The translations under genes and the position numbers were made by a program. A DNA stretch of 64,000 bases, from assembly GCF_001444405.1 (NCBI RefSeq), contig NZ_CP013187.1, positions 1,674,001 through 1,738,000 on the forward strand. Direction: 5' to 3'. Every line of letters starts with the position of its first letter. Position 1 is the first letter of the stretch. This document shows positions 33,548 through 42,289 of the stretch, one piece after another. Source of the DNA: Pseudoalteromonas phenolica. GTDB lineage: Bacteria > Pseudomonadota > Gammaproteobacteria > Enterobacterales > Alteromonadaceae. The notes beneath the pieces were generated by a model. That model was not told the DNA's origin. It saw only the letters and a list, made by a program, of their open reading frames with translations, and searched no databases.

Positions 33548-35770
33548 TTAAGCTAGTTTAGCTAACACGGCATTGAAAGTTTCACTAGGACGCATAGCTG
33601 CAAAAGCAAGTTCATCATTTGGCTGGAAATAACCGCCAACATCTTTGCTTACGCCTTGCGCAACGTTAAGCTCTTCAACAATCGTTTGCTCTTGTGCCGT
33701 TAACTCTTCAGCTATTGGCGCGAATAACGCTTGTAGCTCAGCATCGTCTGATTGCGCTGCAAGTGCTTGTGCCCAGTAGAGAGATAGGTAGAAGTGGCTA
33801 CCACGGTTATCAAGTTCGTTTACTTTACGAGACGGTGACTTGTTTTCATCTAGGAATTTACCAGTCGCTGCGTCTAGTGTATCAGCAAGAACTTGTGCTT
33901 TAGCATTGCCATTTACTTGGCTTAAGTGCTCTAGTGATGCTGCAAGTGCTAAGAATTCACCTAAAGAGTCCCAACGTAAGTGGTTTTCTTTTTCGAACTG
34001 CTGAACGTGCTTAGGTGCAGAACCACCAGCACCTGTTTCGAATAAACCTCCACCGTTCATTAGCGGAACGATAGAAAGCATTTTCGCACTTGTACCCAGT
34101 TCAAGAATAGGGAATAAGTCAGTTAAGTAGTCACGTAAAACGTTACCAGTTACTGAAATCGTATCTTGACCGTCTTTCATGCGAGCAAGAGAGTATTCTG
34201 TTGCTTCAACTGGTGCTTTGATAAGAATTTCAAGGCCAGCTGTATCGTGGTCAGCAAGGTATGTATTTACCTTTTTGATAAGCTGAGCATCGTGCGCACG
34301 CGCTTCATTCAACCAGAAAACAGCAGGTGTGTTTGTAGCGCGAGCACGGTTAACAGCAAGTTTTACCCAATCTTTGATTGGTGCATCTTTAACCTGACAC
34401 ATACGCCAGATATCACCTTGTGCAACATCATGCTGAAGAAGTACATTGCCGTCAGTGTCTACAACACGGATAGTACCAGCAGAAGCCGCTTCAAAAGTCT
34501 TATCATGTGAACCATACTCTTCTGCTTTTTGAGCCATTAGACCAACGTTAGGAATTGTACCCATAGTACGAGGGTCGAAAGCGCCATTTTTCTTACAGAA
34601 GTCGATAGTTGCTTGGTAAACACCAGAGTAACAACGGTCTGGAATAACAAAGCTAGTGTCTTGTTGTTTACCTTCAGCATTCCACATCTGACCGCTTGTA
34701 CGGATAGCAGCAGGCATAGACGCATCGATGATCACATCACTTGGTACATGTAGGTTTGTGATACCACGATCAGAATCAACCATAGCAATGCTAGGGCGCT
34801 CAGCGTATACCGCTTGAATATCAGCTTCAACTTCAGCACGCTTTGCGTCATCTAATTGCGCGATTTTAGCGTAAACGTCACCAAGACCGTTGTTAACATC
34901 AACACCTAACTCTTCAAATAATTCGCCATGCTTAGCAAATACATCTTTGTAGAATACTTTTACAGCGTGGCCAAAGATGATTGGATCAGACACTTTCATC
35001 ATCGTTGCTTTCATATGTAGAGAGAAAAGTACGCCTTTCTCTTTAGCAGCGTTGATTTCTTGTTCAAGGAAAGCTTGTAAGTCAGCTGCGCGCATGCGTG
35101 ATGCATCAATAATTTCACCAGCAAGAAGAGGCGTGCTTGCTTTAAGTACAGTAACGTCGCCATTTTCTGCAACGTGCTCAATGCGAACGTCAGTTGCATT
35201 TTCTACAGTTGTAGATTGCTCAGAAGCAAAGAAGTCACCATCAGTCATGCTAGCAACATATGATTGCGAGTCTGCAGCCCATGCGCCCATAGAATGAGGG
35301 TTTTTACGCGCATATGCTTTTACAGAAGCGGGTGCACGACGGTCAGAGTTACCTTCACGTAAAACTGGGTTTACTGCAGAACCTTTGATTTTGTCATAAG
35401 TTGCTTTAATAGCAGCTTCTTCATCTGACTTTGGTTCTTCAGGGTAGTTAGGTAGTGCGTAACCTTTTTCTTGAAGCTCTTTGATTGTTGCTTTTAATTG
35501 AGGTACTGATGCAGAGATATTTGGAAGCTTGATGATATTGGCTTCTGGAGTTTTTGCTAATTCGCCTAGTTCTGCAAGTGCATCGCCAATGCGCTGCTCT
35601 TCAGTTAAAAACTCAGGGAAGTTTGCAATCACACGACCTGCAAGTGAAATATCACGAGTTTCAACTTCAACGCCTGCAGCATTAGTGTAAGCTTGAATGA
35701 TTGGAAGCAGCGAGTATGTAGCTAAAGCCGGTGCTTCGTCGGTTTTTGTATAAATAATTTTAGATGTCAT
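33548..35770 (-). CDS. icd: Isocitrate dehydrogenase, monomeric NADP type
   Basis: About 740 residues. It converts isocitrate to 2-oxoglutarate with NADP in the TCA cycle. This is the large monomeric IDH (~80 kDa), not the ~45 kDa dimeric enzyme of E. coli. Typical text is NPVLREGNSDRRAPASVKAYARKNPHSMG near residues 130-160 (substrate-binding), ITNLHVPSDVIIDASMPA and LFETGAGGSAPKHVQQF. I chose the second ATG (35770), since AGGA lies six bases before it; the ATG two codons earlier abuts that site directly. A hairpin in its leader is listed separately. Confidence 0.95.
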   Translation of the reverse strand: MTSKIIYTKTDEAPALATYSLLPIIQAYTNAAGVEVETRDISLAGRVIANFPEFLTEEQRIGDALAELGELAKTPEANIIKLPNISASVPQLKATIKELQEKGYALPNYPEEPKSDEEAAIKATYDKIKGSAVNPVLREGNSDRRAPASVKAYARKNPHSMGAWAADSQSYVASMTDGDFFASEQSTTVENATDVRIEHVAENGDVTVLKASTPLLAGEIIDASRMRAADLQAFLEQEINAAKEKGVLFSLHMKATMMKVSDPIIFGHAVKVFYKDVFAKHGELFEELGVDVNNGLGDVYAKIAQLDDAKRAEVEADIQAVYAERPSIAMVDSDRGITNLHVPSDVIIDASMPAAIRTSGQMWNAEGKQQDTSFVIPDRCYSGVYQATIDFCKKNGAFDPRTMGTIPNVGLMAQKAEEYGSHDKTFEAASAGTIRVVDTDGNVLLQHDVAQGDIWRMCQVKDAPIKDWVKLAVNRARATNTPAVFWLNEARAHDAQLIKKVNTYLADHDTAGLEILIKAPVEATEYSLARMKDGQDTISVTGNVLRDYLTDLFPILELGTSAKMLSIVPLMNGGGLFETGAGGSAPKHVQQFEKENHLRWDSLGEFLALAASLEHLSQVNGNAKAQVLADTLDAATGKFLDENKSPSRKVNELDNRGSHFYLSLYWAQALAAQSDDAELQALFAPIAEELTAQEQTIVEELNVAQGVSKDVGGYFQPNDELAFAAMRPSETFNAVLAKLA

Positions 35771-35821
35771 TATCATTCCTAGATCAGGGGCACAGCGTGC
35801 CTATCAAAACGCAATGGGAAT

Positions 35822-35851
35822 GCTATGTTGCCTAAGGCAACTGTATATAGC
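35822..35851 (-). other. Hairpin in the icd leader
   Basis: GTTGCC-TAA-GGCAAC (35827-35841) is a perfect palindrome, and GCTAT/ATAGC extends it. It is 52-81 bp upstream of the icd start and so probably in its leader or promoter. The rest of the 313-bp gap (35771-36083) is AT-rich; near 36044-36064 there is a weak AAGCGRGT-type hairpin after cspD without a good T-run. Confidence 0.5.
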
Positions 35852-36083
35852 AAGTTTGATAGTTATAACTACTCTAAAAGTCTATATCTACGTACTGTGA
35901 TTAGTATTAAAAGTTAATTAAACTCGACCAAAAAATAGACATAACTAACAAGCCTGAATAAAACACTAGTTTAACAAGCTATCTATATATGGGCTATTTT
36001 AAAAATTTAAAGTTAAAAAAGAATTTTAATTAAAGGAGGGGTGAAGCGAGTAAAAACCCGCTTTATTAATTAAGATAATAACA

Positions 36084-36302
36084 TCAAGCGAGTTCAATCT
36101 CTCTAGGAGCGATGTTTGTTGCATGTAGACCTTTAGGGCCTTGTTGCAATTCGAAGGTTACATCCTGACCGGCTTTAAGTGTTTTGTATCCATCCATCAC
36201 AATCGTTGAGTAATGGGCGAAGATATCTTCTTCACTGCCGTCTTCTACGATGAAACCAAACCCTTTGGCGTTATTGAACCATTTGACTTTTCCGCAAGCC
36301 AT
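36084..36302 (-). CDS. cspD: Cold-shock-like protein CspD
   Basis: A 72-residue cold-shock domain protein that binds single-stranded nucleic acid. RNP1 is visible as NAKGFGFIV and RNP2 as DIFAHYSTI; the C-terminal extension after GPKGLHATNI is characteristic of CspD rather than CspA. CspD inhibits replication in stationary phase in E. coli. It sits divergent from clpS-clpA, as in E. coli, with a 200-bp shared promoter region. Confidence 0.92.
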   Translation of the reverse strand: MACGKVKWFNNAKGFGFIVEDGSEEDIFAHYSTIVMDGYKTLKAGQDVTFELQQGPKGLHATNIAPREIELA

Positions 36303-36502
36303 ACTTCCACATCCTTCTATAAGTTGACTAATTTAGTTAATCTAAACTTTATAATTTGCTAGACTGCCCATAGATTAGACAATCTATTAACGACTGTAGT
36401 TTAAATGAGCAATCAGTCAAGGCTTTTAGACAATTTTTTAACAAAAAATTTATTTTTCAATTCAAGTTTGCTTGAGTTAACAACACAAGACTATATTTTA
36501 TT

Positions 36503-36820
36503 ATGAGTGGTATTAAAGATTCTGGTGTAATTGATACAGTTCGAGAGAAGCAAAAGCAAAAGCTGAGCCCACCTCGTAAGTACAAAGTCATTTTAAATAA
36601 TGACGATTACACTCCAATGGACTTTGTAATCGAAGTATTAATGACGTTTTTTAATATGGACAGCGAAAAAGCAACTGACGTGATGCTGCGAGTGCATCAC
36701 GAGGGAAAGGCGGTATGTGGCGTATATCCTTCTGATATTGCTCATACCAAAGCGGAACAAGTAAATCGTTACGCTCGCGACCATGAACATCCTCTGCTAT
36801 GTAGTTGTGAGCAGGAATAA
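36503..36820 (+). CDS. clpS: ATP-dependent Clp protease adaptor ClpS
   Basis: A 105-residue N-recognin that delivers N-degron substrates to ClpAP. The core is clear: PRKYKVILNNDDYTPMDFVIEVL (pocket residues NDD and M), MLRVHHEGKAVCGVYPSDIAHTKAEQV, with the pocket histidine, and a flexible N-terminal arm of about 25 residues. It lies 29 bp upstream of clpA and is certainly co-transcribed with it. Confidence 0.95.
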   Translation: MSGIKDSGVIDTVREKQKQKLSPPRKYKVILNNDDYTPMDFVIEVLMTFFNMDSEKATDVMLRVHHEGKAVCGVYPSDIAHTKAEQVNRYARDHEHPLLCSCEQE

Positions 36821-36849
36821 CCGATATAAATCTCGTTTGGGGGTTGCTT

Positions 36850-39117
36850 ATGCTAAACAAAGATCTTGAAATTACCTTAAATGCAGCGTTTCGTGAGGCG
36901 AGAACACGTCGTCACGAGTTTATGACTGTTGAGCATTTATTACTTGCATTAATAGATAACCCATCGGCAGGTGAGGCTTTAGGCGCTTGCGGTGTTGATA
37001 CAGAAACGCTTAAGCGTGAATTGTCAGAGTTTATTGATGAAACAACACCATTATTACCTGAAAGTGAAAATGACAGAGAAACTCAACCTACATTGGGTTT
37101 TCAGCGTGTTTTACAAAGAGCTGTTTTTCATGTTCAGTCATCTGGCAGAACAGAAGTCACAGGTGTTAATGTGCTTGTGGCAATTTTTTCTGAACAAGAA
37201 AGCCAAGCAGTATATCTCCTTAAGAAAAGTGACATTAGTCGTTTAGATATCGTTAATTTCATTTCTCATGGTGTAGCTAAATCTGATGATGATCACCACG
37301 AAGATGAACATGAAGACATCAATAATGATGAATCGAACGATATGCAAGGTGAAGAAAAGACAAAACTTGAAAATTTTACTACCAACTTGAACGCGATGGC
37401 TCAGGCTGGCCAATTAGATCCACTTGTCGGCCGTGATCAAGAGGTAGAACGTACAGTACAGGTTTTATGTCGTCGCAAAAAGAATAACCCTTTACTCGTC
37501 GGTGAAGCGGGTGTAGGTAAAACAGCTATCGCAGAGGGTTTAGCGTATAGAATTGTTAATGAACAAGTCCCAGATGTGATAGCGGATGCTGTAGTTTACT
37601 CACTGGATATGGGCGCATTATTAGCGGGTACTAAATACCGTGGCGACTTTGAAAAACGATTTAAAGCGTTGTTAAAAGAGTTACAAGCAAAACCGCATTC
37701 TATTCTATTCATCGACGAAATCCATACGATTATCGGTGCTGGAGCTGCTTCAGGTGGTGTGATGGATGCATCGAACCTGATTAAACCGCTTTTATCTAGT
37801 GGTCAGCTAAGGTGTATGGGTTCAACAACTTATAATGAGTTTAAAAATATCTTTGAAAAGGATAGAGCGCTTGTACGTCGTTTCCAAAAGATCGATGTTT
37901 TGGAACCAAGTGTTGAAGACACCACTAAAATTTTGATTGGTCTGAAAGACCGTTATGAAGAGCACCACGGTATTCGTTATACCCAAAAAGCACTTCGTGC
38001 GGCAGCTGAATTAAGTGCCAAATACATTAATGAACGTCATTTACCTGATAAAGCTATCGACGTAATAGATGAAGCAGGGGCGAATCAACGTCTTCTGCCA
38101 GTATCTAAGCGTAAGAAAACAATCAATGTTTCTGATATTGAACAAATAGTGTCTAAAATAGCACGTATACCACAACAGAGTGTCTCTTCTAGCGATAAAG
38201 AAACACTTAAAAATTTAGATAGAAATCTCAAGATGTTGGTGTTTGGACAAGATCAGTCTATCGATGCGTTATCTTCAGCAATTAGATTATCACGATCGGG
38301 TCTTTCTAATGAGGATAAACCTATTGGATCCTTCTTATTTGCAGGGCCAACAGGGGTTGGTAAAACAGAAGTAACTAAGCAATTGGCAAAATGTATGGGT
38401 GTAGAATTCATTCGTTTTGATATGTCAGAATATTCAGAACGCCATGCTGTTAGTCGCCTTATAGGTGCACCTCCGGGGTATGTAGGCTATGAACAGGGTG
38501 GATTACTTACTGATTCTGTTATTAAACATCCACATGCTGTTGTACTGCTTGATGAGATAGAAAAAGCGCACCCTGATATTTACAACATTCTACTTCAAGT
38601 TATGGATCATGGTACTTTAACAGATAACAACGGCCGAAAAGCTGATTTCAGAAACGTTGTGCTTGTTATGACGACCAATGCGGGTGTACAAGAAACTATT
38701 CGTCAGTCAATTGGTTTTGCACAGCAAGATCATTCGCATGATGCAATGGTCGAAATCAATAAAGTGTTTACACCTGAATTTAGAAACCGTTTAGATAATA
38801 TCATTTGGTTTAACCACTTAGATAAAGAAGTTATCTTACAAGTTGTTGATAAGTTCTTGGTTGAACTCCAAGCTCAGCTAGATCGTAAGTCAGTAAATCT
38901 TGAGCTTACTTCAGCGGCCAGAGAGTGGTTAGCTGATTTAGGTTATGACAAAGCGATGGGTGCAAGGCCAATGTCCCGTGTTATTCAAGAGCAATTGAAG
39001 AAGCCGCTTGCAAATGAAATCTTATTCGGCAGATTATCAGAAGGTGGAACTGTCAAAGTTGGTCTTAAGGGTAATAAGCTTAATTTTCAATATGACATTG
39101 AAATGGCAGAGGCATAG
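36850..39117 (+). CDS. clpA: ATP-dependent Clp protease ATP-binding subunit ClpA
   Basis: About 755 residues from the ATG at 36850 (MLNKDLEITLNAAFREARTRRHEFMTVEHLLLAL), aligned to E. coli ClpA; a TTG two codons earlier is unlikely. The N-domain (1-145) binds ClpS. Two AAA+ modules follow, with Walker A GEAGVGKT and Walker B SILFIDEIHT in the first, and GPTGVGKTE and VVLLDEIEKAHPD in the second. The unfoldase feeds ClpP. The linker (about 140-165) is very acidic, rich in D/E/H. Confidence 0.96.
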   Translation: MLNKDLEITLNAAFREARTRRHEFMTVEHLLLALIDNPSAGEALGACGVDTETLKRELSEFIDETTPLLPESENDRETQPTLGFQRVLQRAVFHVQSSGRTEVTGVNVLVAIFSEQESQAVYLLKKSDISRLDIVNFISHGVAKSDDDHHEDEHEDINNDESNDMQGEEKTKLENFTTNLNAMAQAGQLDPLVGRDQEVERTVQVLCRRKKNNPLLVGEAGVGKTAIAEGLAYRIVNEQVPDVIADAVVYSLDMGALLAGTKYRGDFEKRFKALLKELQAKPHSILFIDEIHTIIGAGAASGGVMDASNLIKPLLSSGQLRCMGSTTYNEFKNIFEKDRALVRRFQKIDVLEPSVEDTTKILIGLKDRYEEHHGIRYTQKALRAAAELSAKYINERHLPDKAIDVIDEAGANQRLLPVSKRKKTINVSDIEQIVSKIARIPQQSVSSSDKETLKNLDRNLKMLVFGQDQSIDALSSAIRLSRSGLSNEDKPIGSFLFAGPTGVGKTEVTKQLAKCMGVEFIRFDMSEYSERHAVSRLIGAPPGYVGYEQGGLLTDSVIKHPHAVVLLDEIEKAHPDIYNILLQVMDHGTLTDNNGRKADFRNVVLVMTTNAGVQETIRQSIGFAQQDHSHDAMVEINKVFTPEFRNRLDNIIWFNHLDKEVILQVVDKFLVELQAQLDRKSVNLELTSAAREWLADLGYDKAMGARPMSRVIQEQLKKPLANEILFGRLSEGGTVKVGLKGNKLNFQYDIEMAEA

Positions 39118-39159
39118 TTCAAATTTGAGTGAGGTGTGAACCACCTTTCTACACTCATT

Positions 39160-39187
39160 AAAAAAGCCTAGTTTACTAGGCTTTTTT
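39160..39187. terminator. clpA terminator (bidirectional)
   Basis: AAAAAGCCTAG-TTTA-CTAGGCTTTTT, a perfect 11-bp stem between the convergent clpA and infA genes. Confidence 0.92.
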
Positions 39188-39273
39188 ATTTAGCACACCA
39201 AGCAAAAATTTTGCTGATGCGTCAAAAGTAAAACGATTGAATTTAATCAGTACGCTTTACAATCACGGCGTAA

Positions 39274-39492
39274 TTAACGCGCGCGGAAAACGATACGACC
39301 TTTAGTTAAATCGTATGGCGTCATTTCAACAGTTACTTTATCGCCTGTTAAAATACGAATGTAGTTTTTGCGCATTTTACCAGAAATATGAGCAACCACT
39401 ACGTGGCCGTTTTCAAGTTCAACGCGGAACATTGTGTTTGGTAAAGTATCAAGGACTGTGCCTTGCATTTCAATTACGTCTTCTTTCGCCAT
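39274..39492 (-). CDS. infA: Translation initiation factor IF-1
   Basis: A 72-residue S1/OB-fold protein. The sequence EDVIEMQGTVLDTLPNTMFRVELENGHVVVAHISGKMRKNYIRILTG (shown in part by these motifs: QGTVLDTLPN, HISGKMRKNYIRI) is near-universal for IF-1. It binds the ribosomal A site during initiation. It is placed after clpA on the opposite strand, as in E. coli. Confidence 0.97.
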   Translation of the reverse strand: MAKEDVIEMQGTVLDTLPNTMFRVELENGHVVVAHISGKMRKNYIRILTGDKVTVEMTPYDLTKGRIVFRAR

Positions 39493-39587
39493 GTGTAGCG
39501 TAACACCTCTTTGATTAGATTAACGCAGCAGATTTTGCCGAAAACCACACAATAAGTAAAGGTAAGGGGGGAAATTAGTTAATTTAA

Positions 39588-40295
39588 TTATAGCTTGACT
39601 TGCCAAACATCCGATATAAAACGTTCTGCGGGTTTAAATTGAGATTTGTAGGACATCTTTCTACATTCGTCAATTTGATATCCGAGGTAAACATAATCAA
39701 GACCAGAATCTTTTGCGAATTCTATCTGAAGTAATATCATCACAACTCCGAGGCTAAACTTGTCATAGTCAGGGTGATAAAAGGTATAAATCGCAGACAG
39801 TGAATTTGGCATAGTGTCTGTGACAGCGACGGCAATAAGCTCGTCTTTATCCCATAGCTCGATGAATGTTACTGGCAACCAATTACAAAACAAAAAGCTT
39901 TCGTATTGTAATCGGTTTGGTGGGAACATGGTGCCATCATGATGCTTTTGATTAATATAGTTTTCATATAATGAATAATAATTAGGTTGTTCTGTCTCAC
40001 TGAACTTTATATGGAATTGGCCTTTTGCAGTTTTAAGCTTACGTTTTTGCGATTTTGATAGTACAAAATCTTCAACAGGAAGGCGCATAGATTCACACGC
40101 ATTGCAACTCGGACAATGAGGACGATATATTTGGTCACCACTTCGTCTGAAACCTAGTTCTAATAAATCTTGGAAACGTGCGGGGTTGTAGCACTGACTG
40201 TCGAGTATGACGAGCAGTTGTTCTTGCCTGTCAGGAAGATAACTGCAGTCAAATTGTTGGCTTAGGCCAATCTTTGAAGGGAAATGTTCAGTCAT
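39588..40295 (-). CDS. bpt: Aspartate/glutamate leucyltransferase (Bpt/Ate)
   Basis: About 235 residues. The start at 40295 (MTEHFPSKIGLSQQFDCSYLP) gives an 8-bp overlap with aat (ATGACTGA) and fits the family; a longer reading frame would overlap aat by 56 bp. It transfers leucine from tRNA to N-terminal Asp or Glu, making ClpS substrates. The zinc/Cys cluster is partly visible as CPSCNACESMRLPVEDF, and the C-terminal GNAT-like part includes LPNRLQYESFLF-like text and YVYLGYQIDECRKMSYKSQFKP. It follows aat on one transcript. Confidence 0.93.
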   Translation of the reverse strand: MTEHFPSKIGLSQQFDCSYLPDRQEQLLVILDSQCYNPARFQDLLELGFRRSGDQIYRPHCPSCNACESMRLPVEDFVLSKSQKRKLKTAKGQFHIKFSETEQPNYYSLYENYINQKHHDGTMFPPNRLQYESFLFCNWLPVTFIELWDKDELIAVAVTDTMPNSLSAIYTFYHPDYDKFSLGVVMILLQIEFAKDSGLDYVYLGYQIDECRKMSYKSQFKPAERFISDVWQVKL

Positions 40296-41007
40296 ATATG
40301 TCTTCCAATACCTGTGGTTTCCACATCGAAATTGGTATTTCAAAACGTTGGGCTATTCTAAGTTTAGCTAAAAATTCAGACCTTGAAATTAATTTTGCGC
40401 CTAAACTAGTTAAGTAAGGATTTTCTAACTGACAATCAACAAAATGTGCATCGTGTTTTTTTAACCAATTAACTAACGCCCACATCGCCAATTTAGAACC
40501 ATTCGGACGATTAAAAAACATAGATTCGCCACAGAAAACGCCTGAGTTCATAACACCATATAGTCCACCCATAAGTGTGTTATTTTGATCCCATACTTCT
40601 AAGCTATGTGCAAAACCTAATTTGTGTAAAACAGTGTAAGCACTTAGCATTTGACTGTTTATCCAAGTACCTTCAGCATCTAGTCTTTGCATTCTGCATG
40701 CATTGATGACTGTTTCGAAGTCTTTATTTACAGTTACAATTGGTTTTTCTTTTCTAGCTGCTTTTTTCAATGAGCGACTAATATGAAAATCCTGTAAATC
40801 AATTACACCTCTTTCGCTTGGGGACCACCACATGATGGGCTCTTTTTCATTAAACCAAGGGAAAATACCGGATTTGTAGGCAAGGTTTAGTCTCGTTGGA
40901 GAAAGGCAACCTCCGATAGCGAGTAGGCCATCAGGTTCATTTAATGCCAAAGTTGGAGAGGGAAACTCGATAGTATCTGTTGATAACTGGTATAAGCGTG
41001 GTGTCAT
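40288..41007 (-). CDS. aat: Leucyl/phenylalanyl-tRNA--protein transferase
   Basis: A 239-residue enzyme that adds Leu or Phe to N-terminal Lys or Arg, creating primary N-degrons. The family signatures FPSPTLALNEPDGLLAIGG, YKSGIFPWFNEKEPIMWWSPSERGVI and HSLEVWDQNNTLMGGLYGV are all visible, with GESMFFNRPNGSKLAM toward the C-terminus. It lies upstream of and overlaps bpt, so both aminoacyl transferases are made from one transcript, facing clpS-clpA. Confidence 0.96.
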   Translation of the reverse strand: MTPRLYQLSTDTIEFPSPTLALNEPDGLLAIGGCLSPTRLNLAYKSGIFPWFNEKEPIMWWSPSERGVIDLQDFHISRSLKKAARKEKPIVTVNKDFETVINACRMQRLDAEGTWINSQMLSAYTVLHKLGFAHSLEVWDQNNTLMGGLYGVMNSGVFCGESMFFNRPNGSKLAMWALVNWLKKHDAHFVDCQLENPYLTSLGAKLISRSEFLAKLRIAQRFEIPISMWKPQVLEDIYD

Positions 41008-41055
41008 TTAAGAAATTTATCGCATTAATGATAAAAAATATCTTAAAGTGAAAAC

Positions 41056-41075
41056 GGAGGGTTAAACAACCCTCC
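41056..41075 (-). terminator. trxB terminator
   Basis: GGAGGGTT-AAAC-AACCCTCC is an 8-bp G/C-rich stem just after the trxB stop, followed on the minus strand by GTTTTC. It separates trxB from aat. Confidence 0.75.
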
Positions 41076-41086
41076 ATTACTAAAAG

Positions 41087-42037
41087 TTATTGATTGTCTA
41101 GGAAACGTTCGGCATCTAGTGCAGCCATACAACCAGTACCAGCAGACGTAATCGCTTGGCGGTAAATGTGGTCAGATACATCACCAGCTGCAAACACACC
41201 TTCAACAGAAGTTTGCGTTGCATTACCATTTAGACCTGACTGAACAACTAAATAGCCATCTTTCATTTCAAGTTGGCCTTCAAACATATCAGTGTTTGGT
41301 TTATGACCGATTGCAATGAACACACCAGCTAAATCAAGCTGCTCAACATTATCTGAGTCAGTATCTTTAATTTTGATACCAGTTACACCCATTTCATCGC
41401 CAACTACTTCGTCTAAAGTACGATTAAAATGAAGCTTTACATTGCCATTCTTCGCTTTTTCCATTAGGCGATCTGATAAGATTTTTTCACTTCGGAATGA
41501 ATCGCGACGGTGAACAACGTGTACTTCATCAGCAATATTTGAAAGGTATAATGCTTCTTCTACCGCAGTGTTACCACCACCAACAACAGCTACTTTTTGT
41601 CCGCGGTAAAAGAAACCGTCACATGTAGCACATGCAGAAACACCACGACCTTGGAAAGCTGTTTCAGACTCAAGACCTAAATATTTAGCAGAAGCGCCAG
41701 TTGCAATGATTAGTGCATCACAAGTGTATGTGCCTTGATCGCCTGTTAGTGTAAACGGGCGTTTAGTTACATCTACCTTATTGATGTGGTCGAATACAAT
41801 TTCAGTTTCAAAACGTTCTGCGTGCTCTTTCATACGATCCATAAGTGCTGGACCTGTCAGACCATGTGCGTCACCAGGCCAGTTTTCAACTTCAGTTGTT
41901 GTTGTAAGTTGACCACCTTGCTGCATACCAGTAACTAGCACAGGGTTTAAATTCGCGCGCGCGGCATAAACTGCAGCAGTGTAACCAGCTGGGCCTGAGC
42001 CTAAAATTAAAAGTTTACAGTGTTTTACATCACTCAT
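41087..42037 (-). CDS. trxB: Thioredoxin reductase
   Basis: A 316-residue flavoprotein that reduces thioredoxin with NADPH. FAD-binding GSGPAG is at residues 13-18, the redox-active CATC at Cys136/Cys139 and the NADPH-binding GGGNTA at 153-158; the second FAD motif is GVFAAGDVSD. Length and order are standard. It ends with a terminator, so it is a separate unit from aat-bpt. Confidence 0.96.
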   Translation of the reverse strand: MSDVKHCKLLILGSGPAGYTAAVYAARANLNPVLVTGMQQGGQLTTTTEVENWPGDAHGLTGPALMDRMKEHAERFETEIVFDHINKVDVTKRPFTLTGDQGTYTCDALIIATGASAKYLGLESETAFQGRGVSACATCDGFFYRGQKVAVVGGGNTAVEEALYLSNIADEVHVVHRRDSFRSEKILSDRLMEKAKNGNVKLHFNRTLDEVVGDEMGVTGIKIKDTDSDNVEQLDLAGVFIAIGHKPNTDMFEGQLEMKDGYLVVQSGLNGNATQTSVEGVFAAGDVSDHIYRQAITSAGTGCMAALDAERFLDNQ

Positions 42038-42289
42038 GAGGTATTCCTAATCAGTTATCTTTTTATTGAAGTGAGGGTGATTCTATTTAAAACAAGTCAG
42101 AAGTAAAATAAATTGGCAATATTGAAATTAAATAAAACTGAAAGGTGTCAAATAATCTGTACTTGTTGAAAAAACCATCCAAAAGTCACTGTTTTATCAG
42201 AATTTCATGACCAAATAATTTTTTTTTGATATGTTTTAAATAATTTTGTGTAAGACTCTGGATTGAGTCACCTTTAGTTATAGGTCGTT

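Noticed and set aside
34166..34510. 114-codon open frame antisense to icd
   Set aside because: Fully contained in icd, which is unmistakable.
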